DNA of 64,000 nucleotides, taken from positions 13,854,408 to 13,918,407 of the forward strand of contig NC_135550.1 in NCBI RefSeq assembly GCF_964340395.1, read 5' to 3'. Source of the DNA: Glandiceps talaboti. Lineage: Eukaryota; Hemichordata; Enteropneusta; Spengelidae. Made by a program: the position numbers and the translations under genes. The notes under the pieces are model-generated. The model did no database searches and had not been told where the DNA came from. It saw only the letters and a list, made by a program, of their open reading frames with translations. Positions 30,234-43,660 of the stretch are shown here, piece after piece (the stretch's first letter is position 1; the number at the start of each line of letters is the position of its first letter).

Positions 30234-30810
30234 GTAACGTTTTACCTTAAACGTCGTTCGTACGTATGTATCAATAAACCACGTTCTCGAAGCTTGTATT
30301 ATTGAACAGTTGAACGCACGCTGTCACACAAACACACACCACATAAGTCAATATTGACGACAACCAACCAAGGCAGTAGAAATGGCGCCCTCAGTGGCGA
30401 GTTTTCATTTGCTCAGTGACATTCTCTATTCGTTTTTCTCATCCCTCTTTTCCCCACTGTGGCACCATTTCTGTAATGGTTCTATTTTTCAATGCAGCCC
30501 ATTTAAATGAAATACTGGTGAAAATGGCAAAAGATGATGAAATTACAACTGAATTTATCTGTCACATTTCATCAATGGAGAGCAAACATGAAAACAGGGC
30601 ATTTAATTATTTAAAAAGATTCTTCATAAATGTTTTGCAAAAATGCTGTGTGGAACTAACTTATAGTTTTAAATTTCAAACTCATCGGTTTTACAAAACC
30701 ATTGACGTTAAGAGGGGAATGTCTATGATAAAACATGAGTAAGAAAACTGTTGAAAACAAAGATATTAAAAAAGACAAAAACACATGAAATGTTTACACA
30801 TTACAAACTT

Positions 30811-30816
30811 TTTATT
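30811..30816 (-). terminator. Candidate polyadenylation signal for FEZ
   Basis: TTTATT on the plus strand is AATAAA on the minus strand, in the context TTAAATAAAAAG. It would give the FEZ transcript a 3' UTR of about 4.1 kb. Nearer AATAAA matches within the UTR could give shorter isoforms. Confidence 0.4.
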
Positions 30817-33800
30817 TAATAGTTCATACATTAAATAATACATAGAACTTGATCTGATGCCGAGTTACCTCAGACTTGGCTGGCATGAAGAGTGTGGACA
30901 ATAAAGGTGTAGGCTCCTAGGAAATAGGCTGACAACTATGTACACAGTTAACTACAAATTCTTGATTTACTAACAACATTGCCAACAGTGATATGAGCTC
31001 TGCATGTGTTTCCACTTTTTAACTGCTATAGTGGCGTACTCTACATGACTGCCTTCAATTCATCAAAATCCTGGTGTCTGCAAACAAGATAAAGTACTGG
31101 AAATTCTCTTTTAACACAGGTTAATCTCCTGCTTTGTATATTACCAGATAGATTTCATCTCCAACAAAACTTTACATTACTTTACACAGCTGCTCTATGG
31201 ATACATTTCAATTCTCAAACTATTAAAATGCAATGATACATTTCAATTCTCAAATTATCGAAATGCATTGATACATTTCAATTCTCAAATTATCGAAATG
31301 CATTGATACATTTCAATTCTCAAATTATCGAAATGCACTGATACATTTCAATTCTCAAATTATCGAAATGCATTGATACATTTCGATTCTCAAATTATCG
31401 AAATGCATTGATACATTTCAATTTCTCAAATTATCAAAATGCATTGATAATCCTAAATTCAACATTTTCTAACCCAAAACATGCCAAAAAGTTGAAAGAG
31501 ACTTCAATATTATACTCGTCAGTTCTCATCTTTTTTGCCCAAGTACGGTACTCGTCTGATTACTGTTCACTGGGTTTGATCCACTGCCTCCCTGCATACA
31601 TGAGAGACAAGCTATCTATTTTATCAAAGCATATACTAGCTGTAGAATGTACGCTGTACAATGAGTCAGACAATCATAGCATCTGGGTTTAAAACTCCTC
31701 AGATACATAACTAAGTAAAATAATGTGCTTGGTTTCTTTATTTCAAAAACATGCAATTCTTTGTCAAAACATTGGTATTTCTTCAATATGAGAGTGGTTG
31801 AGAGGTGTGATTTGTTTAAATTTAAGTATGTACTGATTTTCACATCGTGTCTACACTCTCATTGACCATGTGTGTCCTAGACTACAAAGTGTTTAACAAA
31901 ATACAGCTAGGATAAAGTGAGTTTTGTTGTTTGTTACTTTTCTCTATGCTCAAGGTAGTTCATTCTATGTCATTGCATGTTGCCAATCCATGTGGCCATT
32001 GGTTGAGTACTTCATAATAGCTTTCTCTCTGAAAACCTGACAATTTCATACTGTTTCCATAGAAATGACATCAGATTTTTCCAAATACACATAACTATGG
32101 GGCTGTAAAATATTGATTTCACATCACTGAGGTCTGAAACATTACAAAGAGGATGGGTGATGGAAAAGTTACATCGGTCTACCCTATGCTGACACTCTTC
32201 AACTTGAGATCTTAATCTTACAAAATCAGTGTGTTTCTTGTTGTTACTCATTCATACAAATTTAGACTTAGACCGAAAAAATGTGTTGATATTCACTCCT
32301 TCAATCACTCAGTACAACCCATGTGACGAAGTGGAGTACACACCAACCAATATCTCAGTCTAGACATGACTGCTAGGCCTAAATCTATCCATCTATCCCA
32401 GACCATTACAATGCCCAGACCTATCATTCCTACCAACTGTGAAAATTACAAGGAAGTTAAAAGGTCTGAGTTCAAAACTTCTGTTAGTTAAGTAGTTTGA
32501 TTGCTGTGAGGGTTGTAGCTTTACCCTTGTTATACATTTTGTGACAACTGTGCTAACAGACTGAGATAGCAAAAACAGATAGAATTCTCCTGGCAGTCAT
32601 TACAATTCTTTATTACTGCCTGTCTGCACCTCTGTAACAGACCCTGTCACATTAATACTCCCTGTACTATGAACTTCACACCTGTCAACAACTACCTCAT
32701 CTTGAAACAAAGTACACAGAGAAACCACAGCCAATGGCATTTAGTGGTGTTATTTCACACAAAGTGGTGAGCTTCTAATAAGTGTTTAGTTTAGTGTCTA
32801 CCATAGTGGTCTGTAAACCAGCTAGAATATCACAGCAAAAATTAACACTGGAAGCACTCCTCTTTGGCTTGTCATGGTTGCTTGAGAAATAAACCTTTCG
32901 TTTTTTTTATTTTGATAAAATCTTATAGTTGTCTTGTCTTTTCACTACAATAAACATTCTCAATTATGGATAATAAACTTGAACAATAAATCTGAACATT
33001 GTATATCACAGAAAAAAAAGCACATTGCACCAGGAAAGCCAGTTTGAAAAATTTCTCTCTCTACTGAGTTGGATAATGATATTAAGTCTCAAAATTACTA
33101 TGCTAAGTGGCAGTGCTGTAAAAAAAAAAGTGTCTTTTTTTTTGTCTTGGGCTTTGGGTCAAAGTTCAAAGTTCAAGGTCAGTACTTCTACAGTGGCTTG
33201 TTAAAGGACTCTGTACTACAGAGCATTTTGTTAATAATTTGCATTTTTATGTTAAAATCTAAGAACTGTCGGCGACTCGTTTCTGATGTGAGCATTTGGC
33301 AAGTATATTATTATTCTAAATCTAAGCATAGTACGGTTCAAATTTTGAAGTATTTTTGGTCAAGTGTGATGACATCTGCCACACTAACTATACGATGCAT
33401 GGTGTAATTTCCCAATAATTGTTTTCTCTTTCTTTAAAATTAGAGTGAGCTAATCCCACTTACTGGGGGGGCTAAGATTATTGACATGCAAATACCTATA
33501 CATCTACCATTATTTCAATTTAGAGAATTCTACATTTAACAAAGTCATTCTTTTTTTTGTGTTTATGTACAAAAATAATGTAACAACAATAAAAGGTTAA
33601 CTTCAATCCCTGCTACTTTCAGTTTCAAAAAAAAAAATTATGATTAAGCACAAAATCAGAAAGGAAAAAAAAACTTGGACCTGCCAGTGAAACAAAATTC
33701 ACAACTTCAAAATGAAGAGAACAATGAGTACTCAATAAAAATCAACTGCTCTGTAAAAAATAAAATAAAAAACACAGGAAGGTGTTATGAATAAAAGACA

Positions 33801-34955
33801 AGACTGAAAAAGAAAACCCTGTTACAGAATACAAAATATTTTCTCAATTATAATTTGATAACAAAATTTGTGGTGGGTTGCCTGACACAATAAAAGACCA
33901 CTTTTTATCTAAGGAGAGATACTTAGTATGTATAAGTATGTATAAAAGAGCGCCCTCACTTGACAGATTAATGAAATGGGGGATGGGCTTGTATGTGTCA
34001 GACACGTACTCTGCTCATAGGGGACCCACTATGTTGATTAGATGTATACATTGAAGGTTACAACACCGGAATATAATGACTATTTACATACCCAAAAAAC
34101 AATTCAAGTTCAAGTACTTTCAACAAAGCGTGGAAATAAATTCATTTCCACCACGTAGTACACAGTGAATTCATTGCACTTTTACATTATATTCAGACTT
34201 AAAAAGGACAGAATTAAATATGGATAATTTACATCATAAATACTAGATTTTTTTTTTTTGAAAAATGAAGGACAGCTCAGGACAGACTATACTGATGTGT
34301 GTTTCCCCCCCAAAGACCCATCAGTTAGTGGGTCTAAACCCTTCTTAAATATACAATCTCAGCTTTGGTCTCATTCTCAAAACCAAACTACGTTCACTAT
34401 TACTATGCGTTACCTCAAAAAACTTTCCATTTTGCAGCATATGTTAGTTGAAACTAGGTTAAGTATAACATTGCACTGGGTTTGATTTAATAGAAAGTTT
34501 TTAAAATTTGTGTGTAAGCTGGGGTACTGTCCTGAACTATTCCTCTTGAGTCGCTATGTGGTTTCTAATGCTATAACAGTTGCACTCCTCTTGGAAATGC
34601 ATTACAGTGAGTACACTTACGTAAGTATCTTACTTGGCGGTCACATGTTTTTGACAATACTACACTTGGACATACAACAAGTGTCAGTTTGCAACACAGA
34701 CTTGTGAAGATAAAATGTGACATACAATTTTTACTACTGCAAAAAAGAGAACTCTGTGTGTGTGTGTGTGTGTGTGTGTCTGTCTGTGTGTTTGTGTGTG
34801 TCTGTGAGGAAGTATTGAGAAAACTGATCTGCATCTCCTTTCTTCACTTTTGTTCAGTCAAGTGTCTTGGTGAGCACTTAACTGCATTTATCACCAACCA
34901 ACCAACCAACCGATGAACCACTCCATGCAGATGGTTGTGGAGAAATTAAGCTGGT
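30817..34955 (-). other. Probable FEZ 3' UTR
   Basis: No coding signal is seen between the FEZ stop codon and the candidate polyadenylation signal. The stretch is AT-rich with poly-A/T runs typical of long neuronal 3' UTRs. It includes a 35-bp tandem repeat (31199-31450) and a TG tract (34755-34810). The extent is inferred. The UTR could end sooner. Confidence 0.4.
31199..31450. repeat. 35-bp tandem repeat, about 7 copies
   Basis: The unit reads ATACATTTCAATTCTCAAAT then TATCGAAATGCATTG. Copies differ by one or two bases. The array lies in the probable FEZ 3' UTR. Confidence 0.92.
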
Positions 34956-37900
34956 CTATGTTGGGACTAACACTGGAAAGAAACAAGAGACCAAAAAAGG
35001 AATTAAAAAAACACAGTATTGCCCACCGCTCCTTCATCGTAAAAAGGAAAAGAGAAATTCCTTCACTAGTGTGGCCCTATCTACGTAACAGTTTCTCATG
35101 ACCCTGATTGACACCCCACATTTCTTGAATCTTGTAAATCAACATGTACTTCCAGAGACCTAATAACTATACCTCATGATGTAGAAGCTCAAAAAAAGCA
35201 AAAAATGTGATCAGGCAACATAGGAAACGAAAATAAAAGTGAAGTCACCATACAGCATATTTACCAGCTGTGGGGGGACAGATAGAGGAAGTGTTGGCTT
35301 ACCTTTGAGAATATAGTCTGTTAATAAGCCAGGCACTTGGGAACTGTCCTCATCCATGGCTCTCAAAACTAAAAAATTAAAATTAAAATAAATCAAAGTT
35401 AATAAATAAAGACGGTGATAAAACTATAGTAGTGCAACTAGACCATCTATGCAAAAAGTCTTCATTTCACAAAACGGAACAAAAAAAAGAAGAAGTAGCC
35501 GATTTGACGTAAATGACTTACTCTTATTCAGGATAAGTAACGTTTGGACACTTGGTGGACCATTCTTATGGTAAGGTATAACTGTTGTCAGAAACTGAAA
35601 GATAAACAGACCATGATAAGATCTTTGCAATCCTCACATGTGAACCTCGTACATGACAGAATTTAGGACAAGTCTACACACATTGGTTTAACTTCAAATT
35701 TAGTACTTAAGATACAGACAAATGAATGTGTTACTATGACAAGAGCACTACACAACCTGTTAAGATGTGCTAAAATGAATAACTTATTATTACATATGTT
35801 ACTTGCACTGGTACACATACATACTTGTGGTAGTTGCAAGGCAGTGCAATACCGAAAACATTATTGCACACCTGCATGCAAATGATATGCCAATGAATGT
35901 GCAATCATATGTTGTACACGAAAGAGTGTGATTGTACAGTATCATGTTAATGGAAATTTATTGTTTCGGACAAACATATGTAATACTAACAGAACTCTAC
36001 GCTGTGTGAATGCCAGTTTGGGGGTACTCAGGGGTATTTGCATTCATACTTGCAGTGTTGTCTGCTATACTTTCACTCACTACGCTCAAGAAAGTATGGC
36101 CACAGAGAATTCTGCAAGCACTCGTGCAAATACCCCTGAGTATGTCAGACTTGCACTTGCATGTCATGAGGTTCTGTCATATTACTTATAACAGTATGCG
36201 CCAGTAAGAACTCATTAGGGCAATACAACAATGTATTGTTAAAAGTGGTAAGCTGTTCGCCATGCTTTATACAAAATACACTTTTCAAAATGACGCCCAC
36301 ATATACACAAAACTTTCTCAATCTCATATACCAAAATTATCATACCTAAGTCATAACACTGCTATCAGGATATATGAAAACAAAACATCACATGTTACGT
36401 ACGGTTATGTTGTGTTAATTCACATGTAATCATAAACATGATGATGATGACCGTACATAAAATATGTCATCATTTGTGGGGTCATATCATCATGTTTTCT
36501 GCAAACACAATGTATGTACTACTACTACAGAACAGCAAAACCAGCTAGTACTGGTGGTCATTGCCATGTCTTACCGTACTTCCGTCAGAGCCATTTTTGA
36601 GTTTCTTCTTGGGCACTCCCTTCTTGCCCTTGGGATTTCTGGCTTTAAGTTTGTTTTGCACACTGATAAGGTTGGATATAAATTGATTCTTGATCTCTTT
36701 TTCATATTCCAGTTCATCTCGGAGTGCCAGTTGTTCTATCAGAACCTCAGAGTATTCTTTGACTGTGGATTCAAGTTCTTCCAGTAACTCATTCAATGCA
36801 TGCAGAGATAGATCCTTAAGACCTATGATAGTGAAAAATAACACATGTTTATGACTTGATACTACTACATTCAGACAGTACTGATAGTAGGGCTTATATA
36901 TTTAATGGGGAATGACACTACTGGAAATACAAGTATTTTCATAAAAACCGGAGTCATTTCATGATTTCACATGATATAACTTTCACTTGGTTGCCAATAA
37001 ACACCAAATACACATTGAATATTCATGATTTTTGAGAGCTTATTTCCGTCAGATAAAATAGCTATGAGTATTCAGTGTGCATCTAATAAATATTCATGTC
37101 TGCTAATACTCATGAGGAACTGCTGAAAGAACAACAGAAGGATATTTCAATATGGCATTTCTTGGCAACCGAAGCAAAAATTATGTGATGAGAAATCATG
37201 AAATGCTTTGGTAGAAAAGGTTGGATAAACGAATGACCCAATCATGGCTGGCTCCACTGATAAAATGGTATAAATGAACTAAATCATGGGGTTTTGAAAT
37301 CAATAAAATTTCTATCAATCTCCACCTGATGCCACTCTCTAGGAATAGTTTGCACCAAACTGAAAGCCTGTTATTTAATTTATCAGAATGGTATGTTTAA
37401 ATGTTTAGAAATGAGACTCTTCACAGCACATTGTGTTTTATCATTCATACTATATTTCTGCCGAGTCCCATGCATGCAAATATACCCAATAAATGTGCAA
37501 GATTAACTTGATGTTTCTCTGAAATCGAAAGTAATTGTAGGTGATGTAAAATCATGAAATGACTCTCCAGATCTATTGCTATTATTTCATGGAGTGGCAT
37601 TCCCGTTTTATCGATTTTTTTTGATAACATTTTGATCTCTATTTCAAAAAATTTGTGTGGGGACCTCTGAATTTATTTCTTAATTTTAACCGAAAATAGG
37701 TTGCACTTTACTAACAGCAAAAGAGTATACAGTCAATTTCTGAGGCACATTTCACTTTATCAGTTTACTGTACATACAATGTCCTGTGACCTTACCCAGG
37801 CTCGAAATAGAGTGATGTGAGACAATACATCAAAGACATATTTAGAGTAATAAAGAGTACCTAATTGTTAATTCTACCATATATCATGCGACTAGTTACA

Positions 37901-38286
37901 ACCACAATAACGTACAAAGATAGATGACAGTACTATTGTAATTAACGCATATCATTATCTCAGCATGATTGTGATGGATGTCTACTGCAGGAATTATAAT
38001 TACACTCACGTAACATCATATCATAGGTAAATAACATTTCTGAAATGTCACTTATTACAAAACACAGTTTATAATATCCAATCAATACATACGGAATACA
38101 GTGCTAAGGGATTTAAGTGTTGAATGACTTGGAGTTCTGGAGAAGAGATGTATTTTGATACTGTGATACTATTGTGAAATTTGTACCCTGGGTTTTTTCA
38201 TAATGATGGGCCAGCATGTGACATTACAATGTGACAATGACCACACATAGCGTAACTGAGTTCACATCTAGGGAATAAGTGGTGGG

Positions 38287-38356
<70 letters not shown>

Positions 38357-41300
38357 GGGGGGGGCACAGGCATTTGTTTCCCGAGTTATGGCTCAGAATA
38401 TTTCTATCAGAATACAATAAAATGACGATAATATCGTTAATATTGACGTACTAAACCAACACTATATGAAAGGGGTAAAATTACACATGTTTCTGTGATC
38501 GCGCAGTTTCACTAAATGCGAAGGAAGACACAAGGTATGAAAGGCAGCTACCATTACCATACGTAAACATGAACGTTCAACCGGCCGTTGTACTGGACAA
38601 ACATTTCAAAGATTTTACCTTCCATCCCTTCCTAGTTCCCAAATTTAATAATCTTCCGATAAATCGCGTCGTTGTTACAATCGGACCACGCTTACCAAAG
38701 ATATCAACCGATTTCTGACACCATGTAGGGGAATTGGAGCAGATAAATATTTTCTAACTACCTTCCGAGAACGTGATTGGATATCGATGTTTACATGGTA
38801 AATGGAGAGCCGCTATCGGCCATAAAATGTGCTGCTGTTACTGGTTACATAAAGGTCTAGGGACAATATGCAAAATAGGTAGTTAGAAAAAAGTTATCTG
38901 CTCAAATGTACATACATGGCGTCAGAAATCGGTTGATATCTTTGGTAAGCGTGGTCCGATTGTAACAACGACGCGATTTATCGGAAGATTATTAAATTTG
39001 GGAACTAGGAAGGGATGGAAGGTAAAATCTTTGAAATGTTTGTCCAGTACAACGGCCGGTTGAACGTTCATGTTTACGTATGGTAATGGTAGCTGCCTTT
39101 CATACCTTGTGTCTTCCTTCGCATTTAGTGAAACTGTGCGATCACAGAAACATGTGTAATTTTACCCCTTTCATATAGTGTTGGTTTAATACGTCAATAT
39201 TAACGATATTATCGTCATTTTATTGTATTCTGATAGAAATATTCTGAGCCATAACTCAGGAAAAAAATGCCTGTGGGGGGGGGGGTGTCATTCCAATGAA
39301 TGTAGAAATGATTGTGTTGACTCTAAACAGATTTAGATTGAATCAAATGGAATACAGAACACTTGAAGAAAGATATGGCAATTAGTAATGTTACCTGGTA
39401 TATCCACAACTATATGGATCGTCATAAAAAGAGGAAGACATGACAACATTAGTAGATTTAATTTGATAACATCATCAATACAATACATGATAAATGATGA
39501 CCATGATGTGTGATTTTGACATGCAAAGCATGAAGATACGTAAAGCAAAGAGAAAAACCTAATTTGAACGGTTAACAAACATGGAATGTAGAATGGCCCT
39601 GAAGGGTATGGATTGCATGACATGCTGACTGGTAATTACTAGGTGCTGATAGACATACTTAATGATGGCAATGCCAGGTGTCAACACTTTGATGTTCGTG
39701 TGAGGTGTTTCAATGGCAAAGTGTTCCTAGCTATTTTCATGCACAAATCTTTGATGATTGATGTTGTCATGTCAATGTGTTGGTGGTTACATGTTATAAC
39801 GTTGTTACACAATGTAAGGCCAACATGTTGACAGGTTCATGCGATATACATGTGTTCAGATAGTAAATGTTGGAATATTCAAGGCTTTACTTGTCCATAT
39901 CGGCATGCTGTTCCTCTAACTTGCGACAGTAATTCACTTGATAGAGATTGACTCTAATGACTAGTTGTGTAAATGCATCGTCATGGTAATAATAAAACTT
40001 TATACAATTACGATATATCGAAGCCAGCACTCACAAGCTCAAGAAGATGTTTTGCTTTATATAGCCACAATATCCTTACGTCATTGATATATCAAAGCAA
40101 TAATTTCGATGAGATCAATTCTAGTTTTACTGGGAAAAAAGTGGCCGATTTATACAGCTGCTAAGACTATCAATAAAATCATTTCTGTTGCCCTTTACAC
40201 GATTTACTACGATAAAACTGTACTGTGTGATTATAATTGATGCCGATATGGATAAGTACAGGCATCTTTCAAATACATTCCATCATCACCATTATTTTCA
40301 ATCTTTTAATACAACACTGCTGTGTAACTCCACTGCCAGTCCAGCTATTTTCATTTAGCAACTAAAAAGAGACTACCAGATAAACCCAAATAGAAGAAGC
40401 TTGCTGAGCAAAGCATGAAATGTACCTTTGGCGTTCTTACTTTCCTCATAACTGCTGGTAGTGATGGATCGTTCTCGTAATTTTAATAATTCTTGAGAAA
40501 TAAGAGACCATCTATCTTCTTCAGACTGTGTGCCTTCAGGAGAAGATTGCTGTGTGTGTGTGTGAGGAGAGAGAGAAAGAGAGAAAGAAGCAATATAATA
40601 ATTATGTCACGTTGGAAATGATGCTTGGCAGCCCAATAAATCATCTCCTACGTCAATAAATCTATCATCTCCGTCATGTTGACTACTTTTCACCATGTAT
40701 GTCGCCTACTTGACATTTACCATACAGGCAGTTGAAGTACCATTACAAGTTATGTACTACAGCTACTTATCGACTATTGCCATGGTAATTTGTCAATAAA
40801 TATTTCACTACATACAATACTGGTCTACAACACTTGGCAGTTCACTTCTGAGTATTGCCATGGTAATATGTCAATAAAGATTTCACGACATACATGCATG
40901 TCTTATTTGCCTGTTGTTCACTTCTGAAGGTAATGCAGCCAAGTCTTTTTTTCCATTACAAGGCAATATAAGGTAAGTGGAATGTCATCTTGAAGTAAAG
41001 CTAGCCATGAGAAGCAATCAATTTCTCAAGGCACATGCGACAAAACAAGTTCATACCATTTGAATAACTTTAAATAATATTAAAATAAATAATTTCAAAT
41101 AATTTCATTTTAATTTTGTTAAGCACAGATTAATTTTTGTTTGTGTTAAATTTTAAACTATCAACATAAACTTGTTAGATTATTCAATCCACAGAATTTA
41201 TGTGAGTCATTCTTATTCACTCATTTTTTACACAATACTACTGATTAGAACACAGATTTAGACAGTCACAAGGTTAAATTCAGAAATTTCAAGGCAATAC

Positions 41301-43029
41301 AAATTTTCACACTTCATCTATTACAAGGCTATACATATAATACCCTCATCACTCAGTTAACAAATATATCAATCCTTCATTTCACAACTACCAAGGTACC
41401 AAAGGTGTCAATGACCAGACACCTCAATGTGACCTCTAGATTATAACAAGACAGACAGTTCAAGGAGAAGAGTTTGGTATACCTGGAAGATTTCATCAAT
41501 TTCTTCAATAACTTCATCTGCAGTGAACATAGGTTCCTGATTGATGCTGGATACTATGAGTGAATGCATATCGAGTTGTTGGGCTAATTCACCATCATCA
41601 GGAAGGTCCAAGTTATTCACTCCTTTTTCCTGCAAATATATACAGTTCAATCAAATATTTATTCACACCTCCACACCTTCAAGCAAAACTGTGCCCATTT
41701 TCACAAATACATCTGCACCCCCATCAGCTTCTCATAAAATTTAACCTTGTATGCTACAGTAGTGTGGTAAAAGTACTTTTATGTATTTTTGATGACATCC
41801 AATTGAAGCAAAATGGAAAGTTATTAAACGTAGTGAGTTGACATAAAATATGATGACCAGAATTTGAGCATAAAGATGTTTTGTATCCATAGAAATAAAG
41901 AATGCCACTGTTTTTATAGTCTTTCACATGATGAAACGGAGTTAAATTTTCTTAGCATTTTCATACTCTGCATGAATCATACATTATGGTTTTGCCATCA
42001 ATGGTTCATCATGGGTTTACAAACGAGATATATTGTAATATATATTTTTAACTGATGTTAATAGTTATGTAACCTTGCTATTTACAAATATGTTATTTAG
42101 ATTTCAAGGTATATATTCCTTATTCTGAACACAGTTAAAGATTGACAACTGTTATTTCATGAAATCCCAGCTTGTAGATTGTAACTATTGCAGATGACGC
42201 CAGATTCTAATCTTCTATCAACGTTTTTTCAATTTACATAATCATACAGGATAGGGAGTTTAGTTCTCTCTTAATAAGAATGCACTTGATTACATAATAC
42301 ATGTATTGAAAAATGTCAAAATTTGCAACAATTTTTTTTTTCGTTGTCATGTCAGAATTGAATTCCTTGTATGCACATGGACTATGGACATTCAGTATTT
42401 AGTTAAAAGTAACACAAATTTGTCTGCTGCACAATGAAATCTTGCTATTTACTAAATTGTGATAAACAAAACATATACTCAGAATTTTTTCTCATCTCAT
42501 CTCATCTCATCACACCACCTCACCTCACCTCACCTCACCTCACCACACCACACCACACCACACCATCATGTCACGTCACGTCATGTCACATCTCATCTCA
42601 CCTTGTCTCGTTTCATCTCATCTCATCTCATTTCATCTCATTCATTACATGTACATGGCAGTGTTTTAGTGTAAATCACCAGCACTCTAAAACGTTTAAT
42701 GCTTTACAACAAGTCTAAACCAGCTGTGGGTAAAAATTCCACAAAAATTTCAGAATATGTTATCTTGAGAATGTAAATTATTAGCTACAGTAATATTTCT
42801 AGACCAAAGTATGGCTAAGATTATTATACATGTAGACCAAAGTATGGCTAAGATTATCCTGACAAGCATCCATTACTAATAAGTCAGCAGTCAAAAAACA
42901 GTATGGATGCGGTAAATTACCTTTTTCTCATTCAGGTTAAGAACAGGCATCTGTAGTTTCCTGGCATGTGACTGATTCCAATCAACAGGCATCTGACTGC
43001 CAAATTTTCCTGTCACTTTACGCCATACC
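34956..43029 (-). CDS. FEZ: FEZ / UNC-76 (fasciculation and elongation protein zeta), 5'-incomplete
   Basis: Exons are 43029-42921, 41629-41483, 40549-40441, 36822-36575, 35594-35522, 35368-35303 and 34972-34956 (stop TAG at 34956-34958). All phases agree, giving 255 residues after one leading base. The match to vertebrate FEZ2 is block by block: VWRKV, MPVDWNQSHAR, LNLNEK, ELAQQLDMHSLIVSSIN, EPMFTADEVIEEIDEI, the coiled coil NELLEELESTVKEYSEVLIE and QLALRDELEYEKEIKNQFIS, a basic KKGVPKKKLKNG, TTVIPYHKNGPPSVQTL, ILRAMDED and LLTDYILKVLVPT. FEZ proteins are kinesin-1 cargo adaptors for axonal transport and growth, bound through the C-terminal coiled coil. The acidic N-terminal exons are missing from view and must lie right of 43029. 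The family C-terminal VLCPT is VLVPT here. The human segment between KLKNG and TVIPY is shorter. A small phase-0 exon could still sit between 35594 and 36575. Confidence 0.95.
35801..36196 (+). repeat. Octamer-rich dispersed repeat, copy 2
   Basis: About 395 bp, aligned end to end with 58406-58791. Shared blocks are ACTTGCACTGGT, TGCAATACCGAAA, CACCTGCATGCAAATGATAT, CAGGGGTATTTGCATTC, ACAGAGAA and GGTTCTGTCATAT. Internal complementary blocks (AACAGAAC with GTTCTGT, GGGGTATTTGCA with TGCAAATACCCC) could fold. It lies in a FEZ intron. Confidence 0.85.
38290..38354. repeat. (GT)n microsatellite
   Basis: About 32 uninterrupted GT units directly left of the long inverted repeat element. Confidence 0.95.
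38365..39275. mobile_element. 911-bp foldback element with about 380-bp inverted arms
   Basis: The left arm runs from 38365 (CACAGGCATTTG) to about 38763, and the right arm from about 38878 to 39275 (AAATGCCTGTG). The outer 330 bp of the arms are reverse complements with only a few substitutions, for example GCGCAG against CTGTGC. The innermost 50 bp are more diverged. The spacer is about 114 bp and has no reading frame. G-runs of 9 and 10 bp flank both ends on the same strand, as a target-site duplication would. No transposase is present, so it is a non-autonomous foldback or MITE in a FEZ intron. Confidence 0.88.
42492..42650. repeat. (TCTCA)n / (CTCAC)n pentanucleotide tract
   Basis: Pentamer units TCTCA, CTCAC and CACAC with drift, in a FEZ intron. 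Confidence 0.88.
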
Positions 43030-43660
43030 CTGAGAACATAATAGAGAAGAAATATATATAAGTTACCTACTATATTGATGAACACAAATACACTCGACAC
43101 TATACACTTTGATACATAGCCCATACTGGACAAAAATGAGATTTGTTTTACTATAATTTAAAATTGTAAGCAGATACTGCATACTACAAATACTTTGAAA
43201 CTTGACACACAAGATAAGCAGCTCAGAGTACAGCGTAACAATAAGAAAAGTTGGGGTGGGGTTGGGAAGGTGAGGTCTGGGTGAGGATGGGGGTTGTTAA
43301 CTCTCATAAAATGAAACATTAGATGCCATCATTCCATTACAAGATATTTAATATTCGGCAGACTCTGCTTCATACATATTTTATCTGTTCTATTTAGTTA
43401 AAGTCTACACAAAGATACAGATATTAAATTAGTTTTGTCTTCTCAAATTTCACTAACAGTTTACAAGTACCTGTGTCACTGTCAGTCAGATATGTGGCTG
43501 TGTACATGTACGTCATTACATACTTTATAGGATTATTTTACAATGTTTTATCTCAAATAAGTCTACTTTAGATTTATATATCAAAGTAAGTCAATAGTTA
43601 TCTTTTTAGGAATTCATAGCTTTCAAATTCTTGTTCTTTAAGTTTAAGGCTCATCTTATC

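Noticed and set aside
31030-31090. Acceptor plus short frame ending DFDELKAVM on the minus strand, considered as the FEZ last exon
   Set aside because: The phase does not fit the preceding FEZ exon, whereas 34972-34956 fits in phase and encodes the family C-terminus.
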